Source: Roseomonas alba (lineage in GTDB: Bacteria; Pseudomonadota; Alphaproteobacteria; Acetobacterales; Acetobacteraceae). From it: a stretch of DNA of 64,000 nt. Each line of letters opens with the position of its first letter. Position 1 is the stretch's first letter. This document shows positions 34,115-43,927 of this stretch, one piece after another. The position numbers and the translations under genes are program-made. The stretch covers positions 310,001 to 374,000 of the forward strand of contig NZ_JAHYBZ010000005.1 of the NCBI RefSeq assembly GCF_019430885.1, given 5' to 3'. The notes under the pieces were generated by a model. The model saw only the letters and a list, made by a program, of their open reading frames with translations, did not search any database and had not been told where the DNA came from.

Positions 34115-35771
34115 GGGCTGCAGCGGGCAGGCGGACGGGGACGGGCGTCAGCGCGCCGGCCTCGAGCTGCGTGGCGACGGCCCGCTTGAGGATCTTGCCG
34201 CTGGCGGTCAGCGGGATCTCCGGCGTGACGATGAAGAATTCCGGCATGTCGTACTTCGACAGGCCGGCGGCATCGAGATGCAGCAGGATCTCCTCGGCCT
34301 CAGCCGAGGTGCCGGGGCGGAACATCACCGCCAGGCACACCTTCTCGCCCAGCCTGTCATCCGGCACGGGCAGGGCGGCGGCGCGCAGCACGGCGGGGTG
34401 CTGCATCGCCAGGGTCTCGATCTTGGTGGGGAAGATGTTGTGGCCGCCGCGGATGATGACGTCCTTCTTGCGGCCGGTGATGCGGATATAGCCCTGCTCA
34501 TCGACCCAGCCGAGATCGCCGGTCATGAACCAGCCCGCGCGGTTGAAGCTGTCCTCGGTCGAGGCCTGGTCGTCGTAGTAGCCGAGCATCAGGGAGGTGC
34601 CGCGCCCCGCGATCTGCCCGACCTCGCCGGCCGGAAGTTCGCGGTCGGCATCCTCGCGCGCGAAGACGCGCACCTCATAGCCCGGCGCACAACGGCCGGA
34701 GGAGCCGGTGATCAGCTCGGGCGAGTCGGCGGGCAGGGTGTAGTGGGTCGAGCAGGCCTCGGTCATGCCGTAGCCGCTCTGCGGCGTGACGCCATGCGCC
34801 AGCAGTTCCGCGACGACGGCACGCGGCGCCGCGGCGCCGGAGATGCGGAAGCCGCGCAGCGCGCCGACACGCGCCTCCCCGCGCTTGCGGATCTCGGCGA
34901 GCAGGTCGATCGCATGGGTCGGCACGCCGACCAGGAAGGTGGTCCCGGTCGCGATCACGCGGTCGAGCAGCGAGGCGCCGCGCGGCAGGTCCGGTAGGAC
35001 CAGTTCGCAGCCGGCCTCGCAGGCCATGACCATGCAGCCGAAGCCGAGATTGTGGCTCAGCGGGCTCAGCGTGCAGATCACGTCCTGCGGGCCGAGCGAC
35101 CAGTCGGCGATGATCGCTCGCGCATTCGCCAGCACCGTGTTGTCGCTGTGCATCACGCCCTTCGGCGCACCCGTGGTGCCCGAGGTGAAGGCGAGATAGA
35201 GCACGCCATCCGGCGCGGACATCGGCACCACCGCCGGCCCCTTCGCAAGCACTGACCCGGCCCAGGCGCCCTCGGCATCATCGTCAAGCTTCGGCAGTCG
35301 ATGGATGCGGCGCAGCGATCCGACCGCCGATGCTGCGGCGAAGATATCATGGCGATGCGCGTCGGCGCCGTAACCCTCCTCGGCGATCAGCGCGGCGGCG
35401 CGCATTCGGGCGCAGAGCTCGACCACCTCGCCGACGGTATGATCGCGATGCAGCGACGGGCAGCAGACATAGCGATCACGCGAACAGGCCAGCAGCGCGA
35501 CCAGGGTCTCGATGCGGCTCGGCAGCCAGACGGCGACACGGTTGCCCGGCCGCAGCCCGGCCTCGCGCAGGTCCGCGGCCAACGCATCGGTCGCGGCCAC
35601 CAGCGCGGCCCAGCCGATCGCGCGCCGCCGGTCGCGGATGGCGATGGCGTCCGGCGCGCGCTGCGCCTGCGCCACGGCCCGCGCATAAAGCGTCTCCTCG
35701 CGCCAGAAGCCGGAGGCATAGCCTTCGCGCAGCCGCTCCGGACTCAGGGTGGTGAGGATGGCGTTGGTCAT
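34107..35771 (-). CDS. AMP-forming acyl-CoA synthetase / ligase
   Basis: A 554-residue adenylate-forming enzyme. Motifs are the P-loop YLAFTSGTTGAPKGVMHSDN (about residue 185), YGMTEACSTHYTLP (A5), GDLGWVDEQGYIRITGRKKD (A7-A8 hinge) and the catalytic Lys in PLTASGKILKRAV near the end. It activates a carboxylic acid with ATP and CoA; resemblance to cyclohexanecarboxylate- and aromatic-acid-CoA ligases suggests a ring or branched acid. The start at 35771 has GGAGAG upstream; an upstream ATG at 35810 is less likely. It is the first gene of the operon, 104 bases from the palindromic operator, and divergent from the GntR gene. Confidence 0.92.
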   Translation of the reverse strand: MTNAILTTLSPERLREGYASGFWREETLYARAVAQAQRAPDAIAIRDRRRAIGWAALVAATDALAADLREAGLRPGNRVAVWLPSRIETLVALLACSRDRYVCCPSLHRDHTVGEVVELCARMRAAALIAEEGYGADAHRHDIFAAASAVGSLRRIHRLPKLDDDAEGAWAGSVLAKGPAVVPMSAPDGVLYLAFTSGTTGAPKGVMHSDNTVLANARAIIADWSLGPQDVICTLSPLSHNLGFGCMVMACEAGCELVLPDLPRGASLLDRVIATGTTFLVGVPTHAIDLLAEIRKRGEARVGALRGFRISGAAAPRAVVAELLAHGVTPQSGYGMTEACSTHYTLPADSPELITGSSGRCAPGYEVRVFAREDADRELPAGEVGQIAGRGTSLMLGYYDDQASTEDSFNRAGWFMTGDLGWVDEQGYIRITGRKKDVIIRGGHNIFPTKIETLAMQHPAVLRAAALPVPDDRLGEKVCLAVMFRPGTSAEAEEILLHLDAAGLSKYDMPEFFIVTPEIPLTASGKILKRAVATQLEAGALTPVPVRLPAAARG

Positions 35772-35874
35772 GCGGCGGCTCTCCGGGCGGCAGGGTCCGT
35801 GCTTCCCCATGCGGATCGCCCCATATATGAGGACATTCGGCCAAGGTTCGTTGTGTTAAAGGCCGACATTGGCG

Positions 35875-35890
35875 TAATGTCAGGACATTA
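35875..35890. promoter_or_regulatory. Perfect GntR-type operator between ligase operon and regulator gene
   Basis: TAATGTC-AG-GACATTA is a perfect 7+2+7 palindrome, 68 bases before the GntR start and 104 before the ligase start. GntR-family sites have this size and symmetry. Near-copies occur at 30616, 45360 and 46394. A half site (GGACATT) lies at 35831-35837. Confidence 0.75.
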
Positions 35891-35957
35891 TGAGGCGCCT
35901 CGAATTGCTGTCAATCGCCGTCGGCGCGGCCGACCGCCTGCCGGAGAAAGCTGTGCC

Positions 35958-36773
35958 ATGAGCCAAAGCGCGGCATCGCAGATCCGTGACACCGGCGCCA
36001 CCGCCCTGGACCTGGACGACCTCGCACCGCTCGATTCGACCAGCGCCATGCCGCTCTACATGCAGTTGGCGGAGCGGCTGTCGACACCCTTGCGCATGAA
36101 CCAGGCCGCGCTCGTCGGTCGCGCCCTGCCAACCGAGGCGCAATGCATGGAGCATTTCGGCATCAGCCGGCCGACCGTGCGCCAGGCGATGGCGCATCTC
36201 GTCTCCACCGGTCTCGTCACGCGCGGCCGCGGCCGCGGCACCTTCGTCGCGCCCGAGCGGCTGAATCACGATGTCAGCCTCGCCTTCGAGGACGAGATGC
36301 GCGCGGCGCGCAAGACCATCCGCTTCCGCCTGCTGAGCCGCAGCACGCATCCGGCCACCGCTGAGGTCGAAGAGCGCCTTGGCGTCGCGCCGGGCACGCC
36401 CGTCGAGCATATCGAGCGCCTGCGCCTGCTGGACGACGAAGCTTTCGCCCATGAACAGCGTTTCGTGCCGGTCGAGATCGGCCGGCACGTCACCCGGCAG
36501 ATGCTGGAGGAAATGGCAATCATTTCCCTGCTGACGACGGCGCTGGGCCGCGCGCCGGCCCGCATCACCAACACGGTGCGCTGCATCCCGGCGGAGCCAC
36601 GCATCGCGCGCCTTCTCGCGGTGCGCCCGAGCACGCCGCTGCTCCAGACCGAACACGTCTACTACGCCGTGACTGGCGCGCCGCTGCTCTATGGCGCGGT
36701 ACGCTTCCACGGCGAACGGTTCCAGTTCACGCTGGATTCGCCGATCCAGACGGCACCGGTCTTCAGGTCCTGA
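35958..36773 (+). CDS. GntR family regulator with UTRA domain (HutC subfamily)
   Basis: A 271-residue regulator. The first 25 residues are a linker (MSQSAASQIRDTG), then the winged helix (LYMQLAERLSTPLRMNQAAL, PTEAQCMEHFGISRPTVRQA) and a UTRA effector domain (IERLRLLDDEAFAHEQRFVP, PSTPLLQTEHVYYAV). UTRA domains bind small acids or sugars. It is divergent from the acyl-CoA ligase operon with a perfect palindrome between, and is the best candidate to bind the same palindrome at the other three operons. Its start at 35958 gives the usual family length. Confidence 0.92.
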   Translation: MSQSAASQIRDTGATALDLDDLAPLDSTSAMPLYMQLAERLSTPLRMNQAALVGRALPTEAQCMEHFGISRPTVRQAMAHLVSTGLVTRGRGRGTFVAPERLNHDVSLAFEDEMRAARKTIRFRLLSRSTHPATAEVEERLGVAPGTPVEHIERLRLLDDEAFAHEQRFVPVEIGRHVTRQMLEEMAIISLLTTALGRAPARITNTVRCIPAEPRIARLLAVRPSTPLLQTEHVYYAVTGAPLLYGAVRFHGERFQFTLDSPIQTAPVFRS

Positions 36774-36899
36774 CGCTGCGGGCGGGCAGGCGTTCGATAT
36801 AGAGGTTAAGCCGTGTCGCGGCGGGCCTCGTCGGCGGCACGGCGAGCGAGCTCGGAACCCGCTCGCCCGCCATCGAGCGTACGCGGGACCGATATCGCG

Positions 36900-37889
36900 T
36901 CAGACCTTTGCCAGCGCCAGCACCGAGGCGGGGAAGAGCTCGGACACTTCCAGCCGGCGCGCGGTCAGCCCCTGTTCCGCCGCATAATGCGTCATGCGTT
37001 CCAGCACATGGCCGTTGGCGTCGGCGCCATAGGGCCAGAAATCCTCGCCCATCAACGCGCGCGTGCGGGCCAGCTCATCCACCGCCCAGGGCAGCGTCGT
37101 GTAGAGATGGCCGATCTTCGCGAGATCGATCATGCACAGGCGCTTCGCTTCCTCGAAGGCGAGGAAGACATTCACCGGCAGCCAGGGAAAGCGTTCGACG
37201 AGCGAGCGCCGGATGCCGACCAGGTGCATGATCGGGAAGATGCGCGTCGCCCTGAAATAGGCTTCCTCGGCCGCGCGGTAATCGGGGAACAGGCGCGCCA
37301 CTTCCGGCACCGTGCCGAAGCAGGATGGCGCGCGCGCGGACAGCAGCGCGTCGATCCGCCCGTCGGCAAGCTGCGCCGACAAGGTCTGATCCGCCGGGAT
37401 CGGCTGCAACTCGACATCCGGCGGCAGAGGGAAAGAGACGAAGCTGCCACGCCCGGCTTCCTCCAGCCCGCCGGTGCGCCAGCGCATATCTGCCGGCTTC
37501 ACCCCGTATTCATCCGCCAGGATGCCGCGCATCCACAGCGCCACGGTCATCTGGTACTCCGGCACGCCGACGACCTTCCCGCACAGATCCTCCGGCCGCG
37601 TGATCCCGCGATCCGTACGGATGTAGATGGAAGAGTGGCGGAACAGGCGCGACAGGAAGACGGGGATACCAACATAGGGGCAGTCTCCCTTCGCGACCTG
37701 CACCATGTAGCTCGACATGGACAATTCGCTGACGTCGAATTCCTGGTGCCGGAAGGCGCGATGGAAGGCCTCCTCCGGCGACATCGCGACGGGGTAGAGA
37801 TCGCAGCCCGCGATCGACACGCGCCCATCGAACAGCGCGCGCGTGCGGTCATAGGCGACGCAGGACAGGCCGAGTGTGACGCGGCTCAT
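36900..37889 (-). CDS. 4,5-dihydroxyphthalate decarboxylase-like / NMT1-type protein
   Basis: A 329-residue protein of the family that includes phthalate Pht5 decarboxylase but is built on a periplasmic-binding-protein fold. Typical stretches are LGLSCVAYDRTRALFDGRV, AFRHQEFDVSELSMSSYM, IPVFLSRLFRHSSIYI and GVPEYQMTVALWMRGILADEYG. There is no signal peptide, which favours a cytoplasmic enzyme over a receptor. It could decarboxylate a hydroxylated aromatic or heterocyclic acid made by the linked molybdenum enzymes. It is the last gene of the operon, overlapping the preceding stop by four bases. Confidence 0.85.
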   Translation of the reverse strand: MSRVTLGLSCVAYDRTRALFDGRVSIAGCDLYPVAMSPEEAFHRAFRHQEFDVSELSMSSYMVQVAKGDCPYVGIPVFLSRLFRHSSIYIRTDRGITRPEDLCGKVVGVPEYQMTVALWMRGILADEYGVKPADMRWRTGGLEEAGRGSFVSFPLPPDVELQPIPADQTLSAQLADGRIDALLSARAPSCFGTVPEVARLFPDYRAAEEAYFRATRIFPIMHLVGIRRSLVERFPWLPVNVFLAFEEAKRLCMIDLAKIGHLYTTLPWAVDELARTRALMGEDFWPYGADANGHVLERMTHYAAEQGLTARRLEVSELFPASVLALAKV

Positions 37890-40228
37890 GCGGAGCCCTC
37901 CGGAACAGGGTCGATCATGGCGATCACATCCACCGGCGACAGCGGCACCCGGCAGACATGCGCATCGAAAGGCGACAGTGCGTCCTCGACCGCCGCGGCG
38001 ATGGCGGCGGGGATGGGGATCACCCCGGCCTCGCCCACGCCCTTGATGCCGAGCGGGTTCAGCGGCGTCGGGCTGTGCATGTGCAGGATGCGCACCGGCG
38101 GCATCTCCGTCGCCGTCACCAGCAGGTAGTCGGCTAGCGTCGTCGAGATCGGCTGCGCCTGGTCGTCGAAGCGCATGTGCTCATACAGCGCATTGCCGAT
38201 GCCATGCGCGATCCCGCCCATGAGCTGCCCATCCACGATGCGCGGGTGCAGCGCCCGCCCGCAGTCATGGGAAAAGACCAGGCGCGTGATGGTCACGGCG
38301 CCGGTCTCGATATCCACCTCCACCTCGGCGGCGGCCGTGCCGTTGGCATAGGCCATGGCGTCGATCACTACCTCCTCGCTGGCCGCGAGGCCCGGACCGC
38401 GGCCGCCCGGGATCACGAAGCCGGGCTGGCCGGCCGCCGCGCGTGCGATGGACGCCAGCGTGACCGAATGCCCCGGCGCACCCTTCACGCGCACCACCTT
38501 GTCCTCGATCTCGAGGTCGCCCATGGCGACCTCCAGCATCTCGCCGGCGATGGCGAGAACCTTCTCACGCACTTTCAGTGCGGCGACATGGGCGGAGCTG
38601 CCGGCCAGCACCGCCTGACGACTGTTGGACCCGCCAATGCCGATGGGGGCGGCGGCCGTGTCGCCGGTGATGACCTCGACGTTCGCCATGTTGGCACCGA
38701 GCTGCTCGGCGACGATCTGCGCCAGCATGGTCCGCGTGCTCTGGCCCATGGCGGCCGCGCCCGTTGCGACCATGATGCGCCCGGACGGTTCCACGCGCAC
38801 CGAGACATGCTCGAAAGGCCCGCGCCCCGTGCCCTCGACATAGTTCGCGACACCGATGCCGATGTACCGCCCCTCGGCGAGCGCAACGCGCTGCCGCTCC
38901 GCGAAGCCGGCCCAGCCGATCTCATCCAGCGCCATCTGCTGACAGCGCGGATAGTCGCCGCTGTCGAGCGTGACTGGAATGCCACCGCGCGTCTTCAGCG
39001 GCGTCGCATAGGGCATGTGCTCCGCCGACACGAGGTTGCGCCGGCGGATCTCGGCGCGGTCGAGACCCAGCTCGCGCGCCGCGCGATCCAACAGTCGTTC
39101 CATCGCGAAGACGCCCTGCGGCTGGCCCGCGCCGCGTACCGGCGTGACCGGCACCTTGTTCGTCACCGCCGCGCGGATCGTCATGCGGAAGGCTGGTACA
39201 ACATAGGCGAGCGGCATCGCCGCGACGGCCCCCTGCGGCACGTTCACCCCACGCGCCGTCCAGGCGCCGTGGTCGTGCACCAGGTCGCCCCGCACGCCGA
39301 GGATGTGCCCCTCGGCATCCGTCGCCAGTTCCACCCGCCAAGTCTGGTCGCGTTCCTGGGTGGTGGAGACGAAATGCTCCTGCCGGTCCTCAATCCACTT
39401 CACCGGCCGTCCAAGTAGACGCGCCGCGAGGGCGACGACCACCTCCTCCGGATAGAAGATCAGCTTGGGCCCGAAGCCGCCGCCGAGATCCGGCGTCACG
39501 ACACGCAGCCGCGTCTCATCCATTCCGAGCAGGTCGCAGATCAGGCGCTTGGCCGTATGCGGCGTCTGGGTCGAACTCCAGACCGTCAGACGGTCCTCGA
39601 CTACATCGTGCAGCGCGACCACACCGCGGCATTCCATCGAATGGCTGCCGCCGCGATGGATGTGCAGCGTCTCGGCGAAGCGATGCGGCGTCGCGGCGAA
39701 GACGGCCTCCACATCGCCATAGGCGACTGTCATTTCGGCCGCGAGATTTGAGGACGCCCAGCTATGGGCCGGCGGGGCATCCGGCGCCAACGCATTGTCG
39801 CAATCGGCGACGGCAGGCAGCGGCTCGTACTCCACCTCGATGAGCGCGAGCGCATCCTCGGCCAGGTAGCGGCTTTCGGCGATGACGACCGCCAGTGCTT
39901 CGCCGACGTGGACCACTTCGGTCTCGGCGAGGACCGGGCGATGGAGATCGAGGCGATAGGACGGACTCGGCAGTGCGACAACCAGGCGCGTATCGGTCAG
40001 ATGCGGCCGCAGATCGTCGAGCAGCAACACCGCATGCACGCCAGGCAGCGCCCGCGCGACCGCGACATCGATGCGCAGGATCCGAGCATGGGCGTGCGGC
40101 GAGCGCAGGAAGGCCACATGCACCAGCCCAGCCGGTGCGATGTCGTCCACGAAGCGGCCACGGCCGCGGATCAGCGCGGCATCCTCGACGCGCGCGACGT
40201 CACGGCCGACCAGCCGTCCGGCGTTCAT
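37886..40228 (-). CDS. Molybdenum hydroxylase large subunit (CoxL/XdhB type), set 1
   Basis: A 780-residue xanthine-dehydrogenase-family molybdopterin subunit. It has the aldehyde-oxidase a/b-hammerhead domain N-terminally and the Mo-binding domain with VTPDLGGGFGPKLIFYPEEV, VRGAGQPQGVFAMERLLD, and the catalytic glutamate in NPLGIKGVGEAGVIPIPA. The CO-dehydrogenase active-site AYRCSFR is absent (VTPVRGAGQ instead), so it is not form I CODH. It hydroxylates a heterocycle, aldehyde or aromatic acid using water. Small and FAD subunits are encoded just upstream with 4-bp overlaps. Confidence 0.93.
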   Translation of the reverse strand: MNAGRLVGRDVARVEDAALIRGRGRFVDDIAPAGLVHVAFLRSPHAHARILRIDVAVARALPGVHAVLLLDDLRPHLTDTRLVVALPSPSYRLDLHRPVLAETEVVHVGEALAVVIAESRYLAEDALALIEVEYEPLPAVADCDNALAPDAPPAHSWASSNLAAEMTVAYGDVEAVFAATPHRFAETLHIHRGGSHSMECRGVVALHDVVEDRLTVWSSTQTPHTAKRLICDLLGMDETRLRVVTPDLGGGFGPKLIFYPEEVVVALAARLLGRPVKWIEDRQEHFVSTTQERDQTWRVELATDAEGHILGVRGDLVHDHGAWTARGVNVPQGAVAAMPLAYVVPAFRMTIRAAVTNKVPVTPVRGAGQPQGVFAMERLLDRAARELGLDRAEIRRRNLVSAEHMPYATPLKTRGGIPVTLDSGDYPRCQQMALDEIGWAGFAERQRVALAEGRYIGIGVANYVEGTGRGPFEHVSVRVEPSGRIMVATGAAAMGQSTRTMLAQIVAEQLGANMANVEVITGDTAAAPIGIGGSNSRQAVLAGSSAHVAALKVREKVLAIAGEMLEVAMGDLEIEDKVVRVKGAPGHSVTLASIARAAAGQPGFVIPGGRGPGLAASEEVVIDAMAYANGTAAAEVEVDIETGAVTITRLVFSHDCGRALHPRIVDGQLMGGIAHGIGNALYEHMRFDDQAQPISTTLADYLLVTATEMPPVRILHMHSPTPLNPLGIKGVGEAGVIPIPAAIAAAVEDALSPFDAHVCRVPLSPVDVIAMIDPVPEGSA

Positions 40229-40713
40229 GCGGCGTCTCCGCGCAGGGCCCGCGCCGCGGCCAGTGCGGCCGCGACAATGCTGTCATACCCCGTGCAGCGA
40301 CAGATGTTGCCGGAGATGGCGAGCCGCACCTCTTCCTCGCTCGGCGCGGGATGCTCGGCGAGGAACTCGACCAGGGTGGTCAGCATGCCCGGCGTACAGA
40401 AGCCGCATTGCAGCCCGTGATGGTCGCAGAAGGCCTGCTGCAACGGATGCAGGGTGCCATCGGCGAGCGACAGCCCCTCCACCGTCGTCACCTCATGTCC
40501 CGCAGCCTGCACTGCCAGCATCAGGCAGGCGCGCACCGCATGTCCATCCACCAGCACCGTGCAGGCCCCGCAGACGCCATGCTCGCAGCCCACATGCGTG
40601 CCAGTGAGGCCCAGCGTACCCCGCAGGAAATCCGCCAGATGCTGCCGGACGGGCGTCTCGGCTTCGCGATGTTCGCCGTTAACGATCAGGGTGATGCGAC
40701 GTGTCTCACTCAT
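40225..40713 (-). CDS. Molybdenum hydroxylase [2Fe-2S] subunit (CoxS type), set 1
   Basis: A 162-residue protein with two iron-sulfur centres. The plant-ferredoxin type cluster is ligated by C43, C48, C51 and C63 (GCEHGVCGACTV), the second by C103, C106, C138 and C140 (QCGFCTPG, CRCTGY). It passes electrons from molybdenum to FAD. The start at 40713 overlaps the stop of the FAD subunit by four bases, and its stop overlaps the large subunit start by four, so the set is translated as a unit. Confidence 0.96.
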   Translation of the reverse strand: MSETRRITLIVNGEHREAETPVRQHLADFLRGTLGLTGTHVGCEHGVCGACTVLVDGHAVRACLMLAVQAAGHEVTTVEGLSLADGTLHPLQQAFCDHHGLQCGFCTPGMLTTLVEFLAEHPAPSEEEVRLAISGNICRCTGYDSIVAAALAAARALRGDAA

Positions 40714-41582
40714 GCCGCCTCTCCGGTCGCGCGTGCCCAGGCGCGTTCCAGGGCACGGCGGGTCAGCACGGCGGCCAGGCGCTGACGATACCAGGCCGGC
40801 GCCTGAGGGTCCTCCATCGCCTCAATACCCTCGCAGCAGGCGGCGGCAGCACGAAACAGGGCAGGTGTCGGCGCTTCCCCGACAAGCGCCGTCTCAGCCG
40901 TCGTCACGCGCAGCGGGGCCGCACCCACACCGCCGAGTGTCACCGACGCCCGGGCAATGCGCCCCGCCGAATCCAGCACCAGCAGTGCGGCCGCCGAGAC
41001 GATGGCGTAATCCCCATGCCGACGTGCGAATTCCATGAAGCTGTAGCCGTGTTCGCGTGGCCAGAGCGGGATGCGGATGGCGACGACCATCTCCTCCGGC
41101 GCCAGTGCCGGCGTCATGAAGCCCAGCGGGAAGTCGGCGATGGCGACATCGCGCTGGCCCTCGGGTCCGGCAACCTCGATCGTGGCATCCAGCGCGGCGG
41201 CCACCGTGACCAATTCCGCCGAAGGATCCAGATGGCACAACGACCCGCCGATGGTGCCGCGATTGCGGGTCTGGAGGTGCCCGACATGGGTCAGCGCCTC
41301 GGTCATCAAGGGGCAGGCTTCACGGATCGCGGCGCTCCTCTCGATGCTGCGCTGGCGCGTCATGGCGCCGATCCGCAGCACGCCCTGCTCCACGGTGATG
41401 CCGTCCAGCCCCTCGACGCGATTGAGGTCGATCAGGTGATCCGGGAAGGCGACTCGCATGGCGAGCATCGGCATCAGCGACTGTCCGCCGGCGAGCAGCC
41501 GCGCATTCTCCAGTCGTCCCAGCAGCGCCACCGCCTCCGCGACGGTCTGCGGATCGTGATAGGCGAAGCCGGCCGGCTTCAT
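40710..41582 (-). CDS. Molybdenum hydroxylase FAD subunit (CoxM type), set 1
   Basis: A 290-residue FAD-binding protein. The pyrophosphate loops LLAGGQSLMPMLAMR (about residues 31-45) and TIGGSLCHLDPSAELVT (about 110-126) are clear, and the C-terminal CO_deh_flav_C domain follows. It delivers electrons to the acceptor, which in this family may be quinone or cytochrome. The start at 41582 overlaps the stop of the set 2 large subunit by four bases, so both sets belong to one transcript. Confidence 0.95.
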   Translation of the reverse strand: MKPAGFAYHDPQTVAEAVALLGRLENARLLAGGQSLMPMLAMRVAFPDHLIDLNRVEGLDGITVEQGVLRIGAMTRQRSIERSAAIREACPLMTEALTHVGHLQTRNRGTIGGSLCHLDPSAELVTVAAALDATIEVAGPEGQRDVAIADFPLGFMTPALAPEEMVVAIRIPLWPREHGYSFMEFARRHGDYAIVSAAALLVLDSAGRIARASVTLGGVGAAPLRVTTAETALVGEAPTPALFRAAAACCEGIEAMEDPQAPAWYRQRLAAVLTRRALERAWARATGEAA

Positions 41583-43927
41583 GGCGCCGCCCTGTCCAGC
41601 AGGCGCATCACCGTCCCCGGCAGGATCGGCAGCGTCGTGACCGCGCCGGGCTGCCCGAGCGCATCGTCCACCGCCGCCGCGATCGCCGCCCCGACCGCAT
41701 TCGTCCCGCCCTCGCCCGCGCCCTTGATGCCGAGCGGGTTTAGTGGGCTCGGCGCATCCTCGGCGATCAGCACGTCCAGCGCGGGCATCTCCGTCGCCGT
41801 CGGGATCAGGTAGTCGGCGAAGGTGGTGGACAGCGGCTGGCCGGTCTCGTCGTAGCGGAACTCCTCATACAGCGCACCGCCGAGGCCCTGCGCGAAGCCG
41901 CCGGCGATCTGGCCTTCCACCAACATGGGATTGATCGCGCGACCGATGTCGTTGGCAACGAGATACCGCTCGACCTTTACCGCGCCGGTGCCGCGATCGA
42001 TGCACACCAACGCGCAATGCACGCCATAGGGATAGGTCATGTGGTCGCTCCAGAACCACTTCTCCGCCGTCAATCCAGGCGTGCGGCCGCGCATCGCCGG
42101 GGAGTTCGGCCCCATCTGCCGCGCGATCTCCGCGAGGGTCATGCTCGGCTCGGTCGCACCATCCTTCCGCTGGACGATGCCATCGCGGATGGTCAGCACC
42201 TCCGGCGACAATTGCAGCAGCGGTGCCGCTGTCTCCAGCGCCATGGCGCGCACCGCCTGCGCCGCCTGCCAGGTTGCAGAACCGGACATGACCGTCACGC
42301 GCGAGGCATGCGCACCATTGCCGAACTCGATACGGTCGGTGCGTCCGCGCACGACGCGAATGCCGCTGTAGCCGACGCCCAAGGCCTCGGCGCAGATCTG
42401 CGCCAGCACCGTGTCCACGCCTTGACCGACCGAGGCCGCGCCGCTGACCAGTTCCACCGTGCCGGTGTGATCCACCGTGATCCGCACGCCGTCCGAGGGG
42501 CCAAGTCCGCTCTTCTCGACAAAGAAGGCGAGGCCCGCGCCGACGCATTCGCCGGACGCGCGCCGTGCGGCGATGCTCTCGCGCAACGCTTTCCAGCCGA
42601 ACCGGTCCAGCGCCTGGTCGAGCAACTTCGCATAGTCGCCGGAGTCGAGCACGACGTCGGAGCCCAACACATCGAGCGGCCGCGGATAGGGCATCTCCGC
42701 CGTCGCGACGAGGTTCCGCCGCCGCAGCTCGATCGGGTCGATCGCCAACCGCGTGGCGATGGCATCCATCAGCCGCTCACGCACGAAGGTGGTCTCGTAC
42801 CGCCCGGGCGCGCGATAGGTGGCCGCCGGCGTCTTGTTGGTCAGCCGGAAATGCCCCGCGACGCGATAGGCCGGCAGTCGGTACGGCCCGGGCAACATCC
42901 CCGCCGCGAGATCCACCACGCGCGCCCCATGCGTGCGCACATAGGCGCCCTGGTCATGGAAGAAGACGTCGTCGATCGCGAGCAGCCTGCCCTCGGCATC
43001 CACGGCCGCGCGGATGCGATGCCGCTGCTGCCGCGAATGGTTGGTCGCGAGGAAATTCTCCCGCCGGTCCTCGATCCACTTCACCGGGCGGTCCAGCCGC
43101 AGCGCAGCGGCGCAGGCCAGCAGGTCTTCAGGGTAGAGTTCCCCGCGCACGCCAAAGCCGCCGCCGACATGGCCCTCGAAGAGATGCACGCTGCTCGGTG
43201 GTCGGCCAAGCAGCCGGGCGATTTCGTCGCGATTCCAGTGCTGCTTCTTGGCGGCACCATGAAGTTCCAGGAGATCGCGCGCGGCATCGTAGCGCGCGAT
43301 GGCGCCGCGCGTTTCTAAGGGCACACCGGAATGCCGGCCGACGGACAGATCGAGCTCGATCACCGCATGCGCCATAGCAAAAGCGGCATCCACATCGCCG
43401 AAGCCCTTGCGGACGATGGTGGGTTCGGTGTGCAGGCCGGGCGCGAACTCCGCCGGCGGCGCCGCAGCATCCAACACGGCGGGCAGCGGCTCGATGTCGA
43501 CGGCCACCAGGTCGGCGGCATCCTCGGCTAGATAGGCGTCCTCGGCGAAGACCGCCGCGATCGGCTCGCCGACATAGCGCACCCGGTCGCGCGCCAGCAC
43601 CGGCTGGCAATAGGGTTCGAGCCCCTGCACCTTGGTTGCCCGGAACGGAATGGACGGAATCTCAGCGACATCCGCCGACGTCCACACCGCGACCACACCC
43701 GGCAGCGCGCGTGCCGCCGTCGCATCCACCGACCGGAGCAGACCATGCGCCAGTTCGGCCCGCACGACGCGCATGTGGATCTGGCGGGGAAAATTGACAT
43801 CCGCCGCGAACAGGCCGCGCCCGCGCACCAGCGGCGGGTCCTCGAGCCGCGTCACGGCGCGGCCAACGGCCTCACCCGGCCCTGCCGCCATCCGCGCATC
43901 ATCGGGGCCGTGGGTCGTGCCGTCCAT
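41579..43927 (-). CDS. Molybdenum hydroxylase large subunit (CoxL/XdhB type), set 2
   Basis: A 782-residue subunit related to the set 1 large protein. Key features are VGRAVTRLEDPPLVRGRG at the N-terminus, GHVGGGFGVRGELYPEDLL, AATYRAPGRYETTFVRERLM, and the catalytic glutamate in LGIKGAGEGGTNAVGAAI. As in set 1, the CODH AYRCSFR motif is replaced (TYRAPGR). The start ATG 43927 overlaps the preceding stop by one base. Its divergence from set 1 over the substrate channel suggests a second, different substrate, so sequential hydroxylations are plausible. Confidence 0.93.
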   Translation of the reverse strand: MDGTTHGPDDARMAAGPGEAVGRAVTRLEDPPLVRGRGLFAADVNFPRQIHMRVVRAELAHGLLRSVDATAARALPGVVAVWTSADVAEIPSIPFRATKVQGLEPYCQPVLARDRVRYVGEPIAAVFAEDAYLAEDAADLVAVDIEPLPAVLDAAAPPAEFAPGLHTEPTIVRKGFGDVDAAFAMAHAVIELDLSVGRHSGVPLETRGAIARYDAARDLLELHGAAKKQHWNRDEIARLLGRPPSSVHLFEGHVGGGFGVRGELYPEDLLACAAALRLDRPVKWIEDRRENFLATNHSRQQRHRIRAAVDAEGRLLAIDDVFFHDQGAYVRTHGARVVDLAAGMLPGPYRLPAYRVAGHFRLTNKTPAATYRAPGRYETTFVRERLMDAIATRLAIDPIELRRRNLVATAEMPYPRPLDVLGSDVVLDSGDYAKLLDQALDRFGWKALRESIAARRASGECVGAGLAFFVEKSGLGPSDGVRITVDHTGTVELVSGAASVGQGVDTVLAQICAEALGVGYSGIRVVRGRTDRIEFGNGAHASRVTVMSGSATWQAAQAVRAMALETAAPLLQLSPEVLTIRDGIVQRKDGATEPSMTLAEIARQMGPNSPAMRGRTPGLTAEKWFWSDHMTYPYGVHCALVCIDRGTGAVKVERYLVANDIGRAINPMLVEGQIAGGFAQGLGGALYEEFRYDETGQPLSTTFADYLIPTATEMPALDVLIAEDAPSPLNPLGIKGAGEGGTNAVGAAIAAAVDDALGQPGAVTTLPILPGTVMRLLDRAAP